This document shows positions 16,281 to 24,250 of a stretch of 64,000 bases of DNA, one piece after another. This DNA is from Gp6-AA40 sp035496255. GTDB taxonomy: Bacteria; Acidobacteriota; Vicinamibacteria; Vicinamibacterales; UBA2999. Each line of letters begins with the position of its first letter. Position 1 is the stretch's first letter. A model generated the notes under the pieces. That model had not been told where the DNA came from. It saw only the letters and a program-made list of their open reading frames with translations, and did no database searches. The position numbers and the translations under genes are program-made. The stretch is from contig DATJEU010000079.1 in assembly GCA_035496255.1 (NCBI GenBank), positions 1-64,000 of the forward strand, given 5' to 3'.

Positions 16281-17009
16281 ATGCGCGTCGACAACCGCCT
16301 CGCCGAACAACTTCGGCCCACCCGCATCACCCCGAACTACCTGATTCACGCCGAAGGCTCGGTCCTGATCGAAGCGGGCAAGACAAAGGTCATCTGCACG
16401 GCCAGCGTCGAGGATCGCGTGCCGCCATTCCGCCGCAATACCGGCAAGGGATGGGTCACCGCCGAATACGGCATGCTGCCGCGCGCCACGACGACGCGAT
16501 CACAGCGCGAATCGACGGCCGGCAAAGTCGGCGGCCGGACACAGGAGATCCAGCGTCTGATCGGCCGCTCGCTGCGTGCCGTGACGCGACTCGAAGAGCT
16601 CGGCGAACGGACGATCACGCTCGACTGCGATGTGATCCAGGCCGACGGCGGCACGCGCACGGCGTCGATCACCGGCGCATTCGTGGCGCTCGTGCTGGCG
16701 CTGCACGCGATGCGCGAGCGCGATCAGATCCGCACGATGCCGATCACGGACTTCGTCGCCGCCACCAGCGTCGGCATTGTCGGTGGAGAACCGATGCTCG
16801 ACCTCGCGTATGTCGAGGACTCGAAGGCCGACGTCGACATGAACATCATCAAGACCGGCGCCGGCCTCTACATCGAACTGCAAGGCACCGCCGAAGCGCT
16901 ACCCTTCGGCCGCGAAGCCCTGAACCGCCTGCTCGACCTCGCCGACACCGGCATTCGCCAGCTGATCGCGCTGCAGCGGGGGCTGGTCGGACAATATCTT
17001 GCGAAATAG
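16281..17009 (+). CDS. rph: Ribonuclease PH
   Basis: RNase PH is a phosphate-dependent 3'-5' exoribonuclease that trims tRNA 3' ends. The 242-residue length is standard. Signatures are RPTRITPNYLIHAEGSVLIE, the phosphate- and RNA-binding GGRTQEIQRLIGRSLRAV, TLDCDVIQADGGTRTASITG, and DVDMNIIKTGAGLYIELQGT, then PFGREALNRLLDLAD. It follows the GerMN gene on the same strand and precedes rdgB, an rph-rdgB pairing common in bacteria. Confidence 0.97.
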   Translation: MRVDNRLAEQLRPTRITPNYLIHAEGSVLIEAGKTKVICTASVEDRVPPFRRNTGKGWVTAEYGMLPRATTTRSQRESTAGKVGGRTQEIQRLIGRSLRAVTRLEELGERTITLDCDVIQADGGTRTASITGAFVALVLALHAMRERDQIRTMPITDFVAATSVGIVGGEPMLDLAYVEDSKADVDMNIIKTGAGLYIELQGTAEALPFGREALNRLLDLADTGIRQLIALQRGLVGQYLAK

Positions 17010-17014
17010 TCGAT

Positions 17015-17122
17015 AACTCCCAACCGAATACGGTTCCAACTCCCGACTCCCAATGGAAGTGAAGGGGTTCCTTGGGCGTTGGTTCTGAGCGTTAGAGGTT
17101 GGGAGTTGGGAGTTGGGAGTGG
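17015..17122. repeat. Inverted AACTCCC / TTGGGAG heptamer tracts between rph and rdgB
   Basis: The left arm (17015-17053) holds AACTCCC, AACTCCC and GACTCCC units split by CCGAATACGGTTCC. The right arm (17098-17122) holds three tandem TTGGGAG units. The arms are complementary, and the right arm runs into the rdgB start codon and supplies its only purine-rich GGGAG. Confidence 0.8.
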
Positions 17123-17757
17123 TCGTGGATCTCCTGATAGCGACGTCCAATCCGAACAAGCTGCGCGAAATCCGTCAGGTACTCGCGGACGTGCCGGTGG
17201 CGCTGCACAGCCTGGCGGAACTCCCGCGCATCGAGGAGCCCGAGGAGACCGGCGCAACGTTTGCCGAGAACGCCAGGCTGAAGGCCGATTACTACGCCGC
17301 GCACGTGCGCGGAGCGGACGGGTCGTGGGGAGCGGACGCCTTGACGGTTGCCGAAGACTCAGGACTCGTGATCGACGCCTTGAATGGCGAGCCCGGCGTC
17401 CTCTCGGCACGATTCATCCGGCCGGACGCGAGCTACGAAGAACGCTTCGCGGAGATCGAGCGGCGGCTGGCGGAGCATCCTGAGCGGCCGCGCACCGCGC
17501 GTTTCGTGTGCGCGCTGGCGGCGGTCAAGGGTGGCCGCGTGATCTTCGACACACGCGGCGTCGTCGAAGGCACGATCGCGTCAACGCCGGCGGGCAAGCG
17601 CGGCTTCGGCTACGACCCGATCTTCTTCTTCCCGCCGTACGCGCGAACACTGGCCGAAGTTGACGACGCGGAGAAGCTGGCGGTGGCGCATCGCGGACAC
17701 GCATTCCGGGCGCTGGCGGCGTGGCTCAGGAATCAGCTTCTCGTGGGCGGCGGCTGA
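17119..17757 (+). CDS. rdgB: dITP/XTP pyrophosphatase (RdgB/HAM1)
   Basis: RdgB hydrolyses non-canonical purine nucleoside triphosphates (dITP, XTP) to monophosphates, keeping them out of nucleic acids. The signatures are LLIATSNPNKLREIRQVL, TFAENARLKADYYA, LTVAEDSGLVIDALNGEPGV and GFGYDPIFFFPPYARTLAEV, ending in HRGHAFRAL. The length of about 212 residues is slightly long because of an insert (RGADGSWGADA) near residue 70. The start is uncertain among TTG 17113, GTG 17119 and GTG 17125, because the heptamer array ends exactly here. The GGGAG of the last repeat would act as the ribosome site. Confidence 0.93.
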   Translation: MVVDLLIATSNPNKLREIRQVLADVPVALHSLAELPRIEEPEETGATFAENARLKADYYAAHVRGADGSWGADALTVAEDSGLVIDALNGEPGVLSARFIRPDASYEERFAEIERRLAEHPERPRTARFVCALAAVKGGRVIFDTRGVVEGTIASTPAGKRGFGYDPIFFFPPYARTLAEVDDAEKLAVAHRGHAFRALAAWLRNQLLVGGG

Positions 17758-17765
17758 AAACGTGA

Positions 17766-17833
17766 AACGGAGAACCTGGTGGTTCTCCGTTCCATCACCC
17801 AGAGTGTGGCCGCGGACGGAATTACTTCCGTCC
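17766..17833. terminator. Two tandem perfect hairpins after rdgB
   Basis: Hairpin 1 is AACGGAGAACC (17766-17776), loop TGGT, GGTTCTCCGTT. Hairpin 2 is GGACGGAA (17814-17821), loop TTAC, TTCCGTCC. Both are perfect. Neither has a strong T tract, so they may be a bidirectional terminator or RNA-stability element for the two convergent genes. Confidence 0.6.
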
Positions 17834-17870
17834 GGGTGTGTAAGGGCAGGCGTGGGTGGCCCGGTCGGTC

Positions 17871-18146
17871 TTACGGCTCGTAGGCAGGACTTGCACCGAC
17901 AGGCCGGGAGGTCAATCTCTCACTGATAGTCGCCCTCGACAGGTCGGAGCGCACGAAGGCTCCGTCCCGTGTGCGAAAAAGGAACTTGGCGTCGACCAGT
18001 GCACCAAGCAACGCGTCGCAGGCGGCTCGATCGAGCCCCCACAGACGCTGCGCCTGCGCCGTGGTCAACCGCAGTCCAGGCATTTCGTTGTATTCCCCCT
18101 GGACCCGGCGAAGCACGTCGTCAAGCGCCTGCTGCATCGATGCCAT
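17871..18146 (-). CDS. Small winged-helix-like protein of unknown function
   Basis: This 91-residue protein contains QALDDVLRRVQGEYNEMPGL, then RLTTAQAQRLWGLDRAACDA, LLGALVDAKFLFRTRDGAFV. The pattern matches short winged-helix-like proteins seen in many proteobacteria and acidobacteria, in which a helix-turn-helix (TTAQAQRLWGLDRAACDALL) precedes a wing. DNA binding is likely but unproven. The ATG at 18146 has GGGGA at a good distance; the frame extends further upstream without a good start. Confidence 0.7.
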   Translation of the reverse strand: MASMQQALDDVLRRVQGEYNEMPGLRLTTAQAQRLWGLDRAACDALLGALVDAKFLFRTRDGAFVRSDLSRATISERLTSRPVGASPAYEP

Positions 18147-18479
18147 GTGTATCCCCTGTGTTTCCAGATGTGTGTTGCAGACGGGCGGTTCTTGAGCAAC
18201 CGATGTGCCACGGCTGCGATACCGGTCGCGCGTTTTCTCGAGCCACCGAAAGGCCAAGGAAACGATGCGCCAGTTTTCCGCGTGACGGCCTTCCACCCGG
18301 AATCCTGCAGATGAGCGACGCACGAGGCGTATTGGCGCCGACAGGCACCTGTACGGAAACACGTCAGCCTCGGATCAGCACCCCAAACAGGATGGAACGA
18401 ATCCTGGGCTGAACGATACGCCGTTCCTTCTCCGGGGCATACCGGTTGCACTTTCGCCCGGCACGGAGGGTTGTGAGCG
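18147..18479. other. Divergent intergenic region, 333 bases
   Basis: This is the gap between two divergent small genes. I see no coding frame I can support. It holds a short perfect hairpin CAGGAT-7-ATCCTG (around 18390-18410) and a GGAACG/CGTTCC pair overlapping it, so it may carry a 5' leader structure for the gene at 18480. No promoter is clear enough to call. Confidence 0.4.
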
Positions 18480-18854
18480 ATGGCTCTGAATCTCGTACAA
18501 CATCGGACGGGTCCGAGCGTGTGGGAGCGCCCCGGCGATCAGACCTGGGACACCGAACGATGGCTGCTTGCGGTCATCTCGGGCGCACTGTTGGTGTCGG
18601 GGCTTCGCCGCCGTTCCGCCGCGGGCCTGATGTTGATGGTGGGTGGTGGGGCGCTGGCGTGGTGGGCCGCCAGCGAAGCCGACACGCGTCGCGCGCGCCG
18701 TGGACGGCTGCGCGCGGTGTGGCCGGGACAACGGGCCGACGACATGGTTCACGAAGCGGCGGAGGAATCGTTTCCCGCCAGCGACGCGCCATCGTGGACG
18801 CCAACCACGGGCAACACCGCCGGTCCATGTCCCCCGACGCAGCGCCCGCAGTGA
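18480..18854 (+). CDS. Small membrane protein with conserved C-terminal EESFPASDAPSW motif
   Basis: This 124-residue protein has two central hydrophobic helices (WLLAVISGALLVSGL and SAAGLMLMVGGGALAWWA), like DUF2892/YgaP-type small membrane proteins. The tail contains VHEAAEESFPASDAPSWTP, a motif known from a widespread family of small stress-associated bacterial proteins. The function is unknown. It lies 24 bases upstream of the YihY gene on the same strand, so the two are probably cotranscribed. Confidence 0.7.
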   Translation: MALNLVQHRTGPSVWERPGDQTWDTERWLLAVISGALLVSGLRRRSAAGLMLMVGGGALAWWAASEADTRRARRGRLRAVWPGQRADDMVHEAAEESFPASDAPSWTPTTGNTAGPCPPTQRPQ

Positions 18855-18878
18855 TAACGACAGATCCCCACTGAACCC

Positions 18879-19934
18879 ATGGCCGTCATGTTGACATTCC
18901 TCAAAGTTCCCTTGACGTGGCCGCAGATTCTGCGGCGCACGTTCAACGAGGCCTTTTTCGAGGACAACTGCTTCGGCATGGCGGCCCAGCTCGCGTACTA
19001 CTTCTTCTTCGCATTGTTCCCGGCGCTGCTGATGCTGATCGCGCTGGCCAGCTATTTCCCGTATCACACGCTGGTCAACGACATGTTCGCATCGCTGGGC
19101 GGGTTCGCGCCGCAGGAAGTGCTGACGATCATCACCGACCAGCTCGGGAAGATCGCCAGCGGCAAGCAGGGAGGGCTCTTCACCATCGGCATGCTCACGA
19201 CGATCTGGTCCACGTCGTCGGCGATGACGGCGATCATCGATACGCTCAATGCCGCCTACGACATCCAGGAAGGGCGGCCCTGGTGGAAGGTGCGCATCAT
19301 CGCCATCACGCTGACCGTGGGCGTGGCCGTGTTCATCGTGATTTCGTTCGGGCTGGTCCTCGTGGGACCGGCACTGGCGACGCACCTTGCCGATCGCTTC
19401 TATCTCGGCGACGCGTTCGAGTGGTCCTGGAAGATCCTGCAGTGGCCGGTGGTCTTCGGACTCGTGTCGGCCGCGATCGCCGTGATCTATTACTACGCCC
19501 CCGACGCCGAGCAGGACTGGGTCTGGTTGACGCCGGGGTCGATCATGGCGACGACGCTGTGGCTGCTGGCGTCGCTGGCGTTCAAGTACTACGTCGCCAA
19601 CCTCGGAAAGTACACCGAGACGTACGGAGCCATTGGCGGCGTGATGATTCTGCTGCTCTGGTTCTACATCTCGGCACTCGTCATTCTGATTGGCGCGGAG
19701 ATGAATGCCGAGATCGAGCACGCCTCGCCGTACGGCAAGGAAGAAGGCGAGAAGGTGGCGGGCGAGAAACAGAAGATTGGTGCCGCGCGATGGCGCGCGT
19801 GGATGTCACGTCACCGGAAGAGCGGCGGCAAGCCGCCGAGCGCCGACGAAGTGAAAGCCGCCGTCGGAGAACCGCCTCCCGAGAAGCAACCGGGCGCGCC
19901 ACTACCGCCGTCCGAGCCCCTCCCGCCATCATAG
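18879..19934 (+). CDS. YihY/BrkB-family inner-membrane protein
   Basis: This 351-residue protein has six helices. Family landmarks are GMAAQLAYYFFFALFPALLM, GLFTIGMLTTIWSTSSAMTA, then LNAAYDIQEGRPWWKVR and KYTETYGAIGGVMILLLWFY, ISALVILIGAEMNAEIEH. YihY proteins (once annotated RNase BN) have no agreed biochemical role. The C-terminal 65 residues are a Lys/Pro-rich cytoplasmic tail (GKPPSADEVKAAVGEPPPEK), longer than in most relatives. Confidence 0.92.
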   Translation: MAVMLTFLKVPLTWPQILRRTFNEAFFEDNCFGMAAQLAYYFFFALFPALLMLIALASYFPYHTLVNDMFASLGGFAPQEVLTIITDQLGKIASGKQGGLFTIGMLTTIWSTSSAMTAIIDTLNAAYDIQEGRPWWKVRIIAITLTVGVAVFIVISFGLVLVGPALATHLADRFYLGDAFEWSWKILQWPVVFGLVSAAIAVIYYYAPDAEQDWVWLTPGSIMATTLWLLASLAFKYYVANLGKYTETYGAIGGVMILLLWFYISALVILIGAEMNAEIEHASPYGKEEGEKVAGEKQKIGAARWRAWMSRHRKSGGKPPSADEVKAAVGEPPPEKQPGAPLPPSEPLPPS

Positions 19935-19999
19935 GGGCAGGTCCTCAGCGATCCATCGTCGCGGCGGGTCTGCAGACCGGCTCTCGAGTCCCCAGCGGT

Positions 20000-20929
20000 T
20001 CAGAGCCGCCGCAGGCGGACGCGGCGCACGGCGTGATCGCGACCCTTCTCCAGAATCAGGTGTGCGCGTTCGCGCGTCGGCGCGACGTTCTCCTGCAGGT
20101 TGACGAGATTGATGTCCCGCCAGATCGATCGCGCCTTCTCCATCGCTTCGTCGTTCGACAGTGACGCGTACCGGTGGAAGTACGACTGCGGGTTTTGGAA
20201 CACGGTCTCGCGCAGAGCGAGGAAGCGTTCGACGTACCACTGCTCGATGTCGCCCTCGTGCGCGTCGATGTAGATCGAGAAGTCGAAGAAGTCGGACACG
20301 AACATCGGTCCGCTGCCGCTTTGCAGCACATTGAGTCCCTCGACGATCATGATGTCGGGGCTGCGCACGATCTGGGTCTCGCCGGGCACGATGTCGTAGG
20401 CCAGGTGCGAATAGACCGGCGCGTCCACTTCCGCGGCGCCTGATTTCACGTCCGCCATGAATCGCAACAACCGGCGGACGTCGTAGCTTTCCGGAAACCC
20501 CTTGCGATGGGCCAGCCCGCGTTCCTCGAGCAGCCGCTGCGGCAACAGGAAGCCATCTGTCGTCACCAGATCGACCTGCGGGTGACTCGGCCAGTGCGAC
20601 AGCAGCGCCTGGAGCAGGCGCGACGCGGTGCTCTTGCCCACGGCCACGCTGCCGGCGATCCCGATCACGAACGGCACGCGCGGTGAGTCGGAGCCGACGA
20701 AAGTCGCCGTGGCCTGATGGAGGTTGTGCGTCGCCCACACGTACAGGTTCAGGAGTCGCGACAGCGGCAGGTAGACGTCGGCCACTTCGTCGAGCGACAT
20801 GTGCTCGTTGACGCTGACCAGACCGCGCAACTGTGGTTCGGTCAGCGGCAAGGGCGTCGAGGCGCGGAGTGCCGCCCATTCGGCGCGCGTGAACTCGAGG
20901 AAACGGGAGATCGCCACGTTGCTCGGCAT
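20000..20929 (-). CDS. coaA: Type I pantothenate kinase
   Basis: CoaA phosphorylates pantothenate, the first committed step of coenzyme A synthesis. The 309-residue protein carries the P-loop PFVIGIAGSVAVGKSTASRL at about residues 85-105. It also has VDLVTTDGFLLPQRLLEERG, RKGFPESYDVRRLL, VYSHLAYDIVPGETQIV and DIMIVEGLNVLQSG, all typical of the bacterial type I enzyme. The ATG at 20929 shares one base with the TauE/SafE stop (TGATG), so it is translationally coupled to that gene. Confidence 0.97.
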   Translation of the reverse strand: MPSNVAISRFLEFTRAEWAALRASTPLPLTEPQLRGLVSVNEHMSLDEVADVYLPLSRLLNLYVWATHNLHQATATFVGSDSPRVPFVIGIAGSVAVGKSTASRLLQALLSHWPSHPQVDLVTTDGFLLPQRLLEERGLAHRKGFPESYDVRRLLRFMADVKSGAAEVDAPVYSHLAYDIVPGETQIVRSPDIMIVEGLNVLQSGSGPMFVSDFFDFSIYIDAHEGDIEQWYVERFLALRETVFQNPQSYFHRYASLSNDEAMEKARSIWRDINLVNLQENVAPTRERAHLILEKGRDHAVRRVRLRRL

Positions 20930-21690
20930 CAGTGAAACGCCGTCCACATCGTCCGCACCGCGGCAACGAAGCCGACGGCAATCACGAGTTGCCGCACCGC
21001 CTGCCGCCCCATGCGCCGCGCGAGCCCGGCTCCCGTGACGCCGCCCACGATCGACGCCACGATCATGACGGTGGCTTCCTGCCAGAGCACCAGCCCCTTG
21101 TAAACGAAGATCGCCGCGGCGACACCGTTGATGCACGTCGCCAGCAGGTTCTTCACGCCGTTCATCTGGTGAATGTCGGTGTGGCCCATCAGGCTGAGCG
21201 CCGCCAGCATCAGGATGCCGATGCCGGCTCCGAAATATCCGCCGTACACCGCCACCACGAACTGAAATGCCATGGTCCACGACAGCCAGGGCGATCGCGC
21301 GTGATGAGCCGACGCCAGGTCGAAGTGGCGCTGAATCGTCCCCTGCGCCATGAACAGGCATGTCGCGAACAGAATCAGGAACGGGATGATGTGGTTGAAG
21401 ACGTCGGTCGGCGTGCGAACCAGCAGCCAGGCGCCGACAATGCTGCCGATGACGCACGGGACGATCAGGGCGAGGAGGCGGCGATCAGCCTGTTCGAGTT
21501 CGCGGTGATAGCCCCAGGTACCGGCGACCGATCCCGGCCAGAGCGCGACGGTGCTGGTTCCGTTCGCGAGCTTCGGATCGATCCCGATCGCGAGCAGCGT
21601 CGGGAAGGTGATCAGGGTGCCGCCGCCGGCGACGGAGTTGATGGCGCCGGCCGCGAGCGCGGCGGCAAAGATCAGGACGTAGTGAAGCAC
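20929..21690 (-). CDS. Sulfite exporter TauE/SafE (TSUP) family protein
   Basis: This 253-residue membrane protein has about eight helices in two repeats. Signatures are AGAINSVAGGGTLITFPTLL near the N-terminus and VYGGYFGAGIGILMLAALSL in the second half. TSUP proteins export sulfite, sulfoacetate or other sulfonates, or move sulfur compounds inward; the substrate is not readable here. The start is a GTG with a TATCCT hexamer eight bases upstream. Co-translation with coaA is suggested by the one-base overlap. Confidence 0.9.
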   Translation of the reverse strand: MLHYVLIFAAALAAGAINSVAGGGTLITFPTLLAIGIDPKLANGTSTVALWPGSVAGTWGYHRELEQADRRLLALIVPCVIGSIVGAWLLVRTPTDVFNHIIPFLILFATCLFMAQGTIQRHFDLASAHHARSPWLSWTMAFQFVVAVYGGYFGAGIGILMLAALSLMGHTDIHQMNGVKNLLATCINGVAAAIFVYKGLVLWQEATVMIVASIVGGVTGAGLARRMGRQAVRQLVIAVGFVAAVRTMWTAFH

Positions 21691-21698
21691 GTAGCCGA

Positions 21699-21704
21699 AG
21701 GATA
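21699..21704 (-). promoter_or_regulatory. -10-like TATCCT 8 nt before the TauE/SafE start
   Basis: TATCCT, then TCGGCTAC, then GTG; no ribosome site intervenes. It is consistent with leaderless transcription of the TauE/SafE-coaA unit. Confidence 0.45.
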
Positions 21705-21711
21705 CAATGCG

Positions 21712-22248
21712 TTACCTTCGCAGCTCGAACTGAATCACGAATCGTCCCTCTCGCGTGACCACGCGAAGACCGGTGAGCAGCGGGATGACTTCCCCGTATC
21801 CCTGCGCCCGCAGCAGTTCGTGCACGTCCAGCAGGAGACGGTTGCTCTCCAACCGCACGCCGCGCGGGAGCACTCTGAAGTACGAGGCGATTGGCGCGGC
21901 AAGGATCGCGAAGGGTCCGAGCCCGCTCAACTTCCAGTGCATGGAGAGCGTCGGATCCGACGGTAACTGCGGCTCGCGATCGATTCGCAGGTCGATCCGC
22001 AGCGGCGGCAGCGGACCGCGAACCCGCAGCCGGACGACGAACGTCTCGGTTTCGTGCGATTCGAGTTCCGCCGAGATGACGGGAGACGACGGAGACGTGG
22101 CGAGCTTGCGCGCGATCAGCCGGTTGACCACGGTGACCGTCAGCGGAATCTCGCCCGAGACCACTCCACCGGCGAGGTCCTCGAGCTGTTCTCCGAACAG
22201 GGCGCGTACGGCATCGAGTGGCGAGGCACCGGTCGGCATGATCATCAT
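21712..22248 (-). CDS. Hypothetical protein, possibly DUF2993/LmeA-like
   Basis: The 178-residue product has no signal peptide. It has alternating hydrophobic beta strands (GEIPLTVTVVNRLIARKL, ETFVVRLRVRGPLPPLRIDL) and a glycine-containing middle (KLSGLGPFAILAAPIASYF), ending VREGRFVIQFELRR-like. The early LTVTVVNRLI resembles the opening of BPI-like lipid-binding DUF2993 proteins, but the match is weak. It lies 21 bases upstream of the TauE/SafE gene on the same strand. Two Met codons at the start leave the N-terminus open by a few residues. Confidence 0.6.
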   Translation of the reverse strand: MMIMPTGASPLDAVRALFGEQLEDLAGGVVSGEIPLTVTVVNRLIARKLATSPSSPVISAELESHETETFVVRLRVRGPLPPLRIDLRIDREPQLPSDPTLSMHWKLSGLGPFAILAAPIASYFRVLPRGVRLESNRLLLDVHELLRAQGYGEVIPLLTGLRVVTREGRFVIQFELRR

Positions 22249-22437
22249 TTGCAGGTTACCGAGAAAGCCGCGGGATCGCGAATACCTCGATGCGAACGAA
22301 GCTCGTCAGCCAGGCAAGAACCGCTGGTCAGGCCCGGAACGCGAGACCCATTTGCTACGATGTGAACGGTGGTTGTCCCGATTTTGGCCGCTCCGCGGCC
22401 GCTGTGGCTGCGCTCACCCAGAACCGAGACTCGTCCG

Positions 22438-22797
22438 ATGGATCAACTCGGACGCGACGGCATGATCGACGCCGGCCTGGTCGGCGGCGACGCCCGCATC
22501 ACGATCACCCGGGAATCGCCGGACGATGTCGGGTTCCGCGAGATCTTCCTGTCGATCGACGGTGAACAGGTCGCAATCCTGAAGTCGCAGGAAACGTTCA
22601 GCGCCGAGATCTCACCAGGTCCGCACCGTCTGCGCGCGCACAACACGCTGTTCTGGAAGACGATCGAGCTCGTCCTCAAGCCGGGTGAGCACGCCAGGTT
22701 CATCGCCATCAACAGAGCCGGCTGGGGCACGTTCGGCTTCATGACCTTCCTCGGCGCGTCGCCCCTCTATCTGACCTTCGAACGGCAGAAGCAGTAG
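22438..22797 (+). CDS. Small beta-rich (PEGA-like) protein upstream of the O-acetyltransferase
   Basis: A product of about 119 residues (MDQLGRDGMIDAGLVGGD...). The core reads FLSIDGEQVAILKSQETFSA, EISPGPHRLRAHNTLFWKTI, ELVLKPGEHARFIAINRAGW, a PEGA-like beta-sandwich in which a surface-exposed loop is presented by a short extension. It has no signal peptide; the C-terminal FGFMTFLGASPLYLTF is hydrophobic and could be a tail anchor. It lies 13 bases before the MBOAT gene on the same strand. The start was chosen at 22438; the frame opens at 22369. Confidence 0.6.
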   Translation: MDQLGRDGMIDAGLVGGDARITITRESPDDVGFREIFLSIDGEQVAILKSQETFSAEISPGPHRLRAHNTLFWKTIELVLKPGEHARFIAINRAGWGTFGFMTFLGASPLYLTFERQKQ

Positions 22798-22810
22798 CCA
22801 CGGGGGACCC

Positions 22811-24250
22811 GTGCTGTTCACTGACCCCACGTTCCTGTTCGTGTTCCTGCCGTTGCTGCTGGCGCTTTATTACGCCGGCCGCGGATCGAACTGGCACAAC
22901 TGGCTGCTGCTTGGCGCCAGCGTGCTGTTCTATGCGATGGGCGCCGGTTCGTTCACGGCCCTTGTCCTGACGTCGATCGTCTTCAACTACGTCGCCGCGC
23001 TTGGCGTCGATCGTTTCCGCGGCACAGCCACCGGTACCTGGATTCTGCGCGCGGCGGTGACCGTCAACCTGATCGTCCTGCTCATCTTCAAGTACGCGGA
23101 CTTCGCGATCGGCAATGTCAACGTTGCGCTGGCGCTGTTCGGCACCCGCACGTTCGCCTTGCCGCATCTGCTCCTGCCGATCGGCATCTCGTTCTTCACC
23201 TTCCACGCCATCTCGTACGTCGTTGACGTGTATCGCCGCGATGCGTCGGCCCAGAAGCGTCCTGTCGAAGCGGCGCTGTATCTACTCGTGTTTCCGCAGT
23301 TGATCGCGGGACCGATTGTCCGCTATCGCCAAATCGCCACGCAGTTGACGGCGCGCGTCACCACCCTCGACGACTTCGCGGTCGGCGTGCGCCGGTTCAT
23401 CGTCGGCCTCGGCAAGAAGATGCTGATCGCCAATACGGTGGCGGCGCCGGCGGATCGCATCTTCTCGATGCCGGCCGATCAATTGACCGCCGCACACGCC
23501 TGGCTGGCCGTCGTGTGCTACACGCTGCAGATCTATTTCGATTTCTCGGGTTACTCCGACATGGCGATCGGCCTGGGCCGCATGTTCGGGTTCCACTTCC
23601 CGGAAAACTTCAACTACCCCTACATCGCCTCGTCGGTCCAGGACTTCTGGCGCCGCTGGCACATGTCGCTCTCCGCGTGGTTCCGCGACTACGTCTACAT
23701 CCCGCTCGGCGGCAACCGCACGTCGACGTCGCGCCTCTACTTCAACCTCGTGCTCGTGTTCTTCCTCTGCGGGTTATGGCACGGCGCGAACTGGACGTTC
23801 GTGATCTGGGGTCTCTTCCACGGCGCGTTTCTCGTGCTGGAACGCGTGGGACTCGCGAGCCGCCTGAAACAACTGGCGCCAGCCGCCCGCCACGCGTATC
23901 TGCTGCTGGTGGTGATGGTCGGCTGGGTGTTCTTCAGGGCCGAGACATTCGGCGCGGCCATCGCGATGTTACGAGCGATGGCCGGTCTTGGCGCGGCGAT
24001 GCCATCGCCTTACACGCCGGCCTGGTATCTCACGCCTGAAGTCACGGTCGCGCTCGTCATGGGTGCAATCGGGGCGATGCCGGTACTGCCGCAACTCCAG
24101 CGTTGGCGCGAGGCCGCGGCTGACCCCGGGTCCCGCGCCACGGGCACCTGGGAGTTCGCCGCGACCGCGGCGCTGCTGCTCGTGCTCGTCGGCGCGATCG
24201 CGCAGTCGGCGGCGACCACGTACAACCCGTTCATCTACTTCCGGTTCTGA
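22811..24250 (+). CDS. MBOAT-family O-acyltransferase (AlgI-like)
   Basis: This 479-residue multipass protein carries the MBOAT signature: FVFLPLLLALYYAGRGSNWH near the start, then LLPIGISFFTFHAISYVVDV, YRRDASAQKRPVEAALYLLV, FPQLIAGPIVRY and DFWRRWHMSLSAWFRDYVYI. Next is PLGGNRTSTSRLYFN with the catalytic His in CGLWHGANWTFVIWGLFHG. AlgI-like proteins pass acetyl groups across the inner membrane for O-acetylation of exopolysaccharide. The GTG start at 22811 has GGGGGA before it. The TGA overlaps the next ATG (TGATG), giving an AlgI-AlgJ pair. Confidence 0.95.
   Translation: MLFTDPTFLFVFLPLLLALYYAGRGSNWHNWLLLGASVLFYAMGAGSFTALVLTSIVFNYVAALGVDRFRGTATGTWILRAAVTVNLIVLLIFKYADFAIGNVNVALALFGTRTFALPHLLLPIGISFFTFHAISYVVDVYRRDASAQKRPVEAALYLLVFPQLIAGPIVRYRQIATQLTARVTTLDDFAVGVRRFIVGLGKKMLIANTVAAPADRIFSMPADQLTAAHAWLAVVCYTLQIYFDFSGYSDMAIGLGRMFGFHFPENFNYPYIASSVQDFWRRWHMSLSAWFRDYVYIPLGGNRTSTSRLYFNLVLVFFLCGLWHGANWTFVIWGLFHGAFLVLERVGLASRLKQLAPAARHAYLLLVVMVGWVFFRAETFGAAIAMLRAMAGLGAAMPSPYTPAWYLTPEVTVALVMGAIGAMPVLPQLQRWREAAADPGSRATGTWEFAATAALLLVLVGAIAQSAATTYNPFIYFRF

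Noticed and set aside
17840..17935. Possible tRNA-like T arm near GGTGCAAGTCCTGCC
   Set aside because: The stems do not pair and no anticodon arm is present; it is the 3' end and codons of the small 17871 gene.
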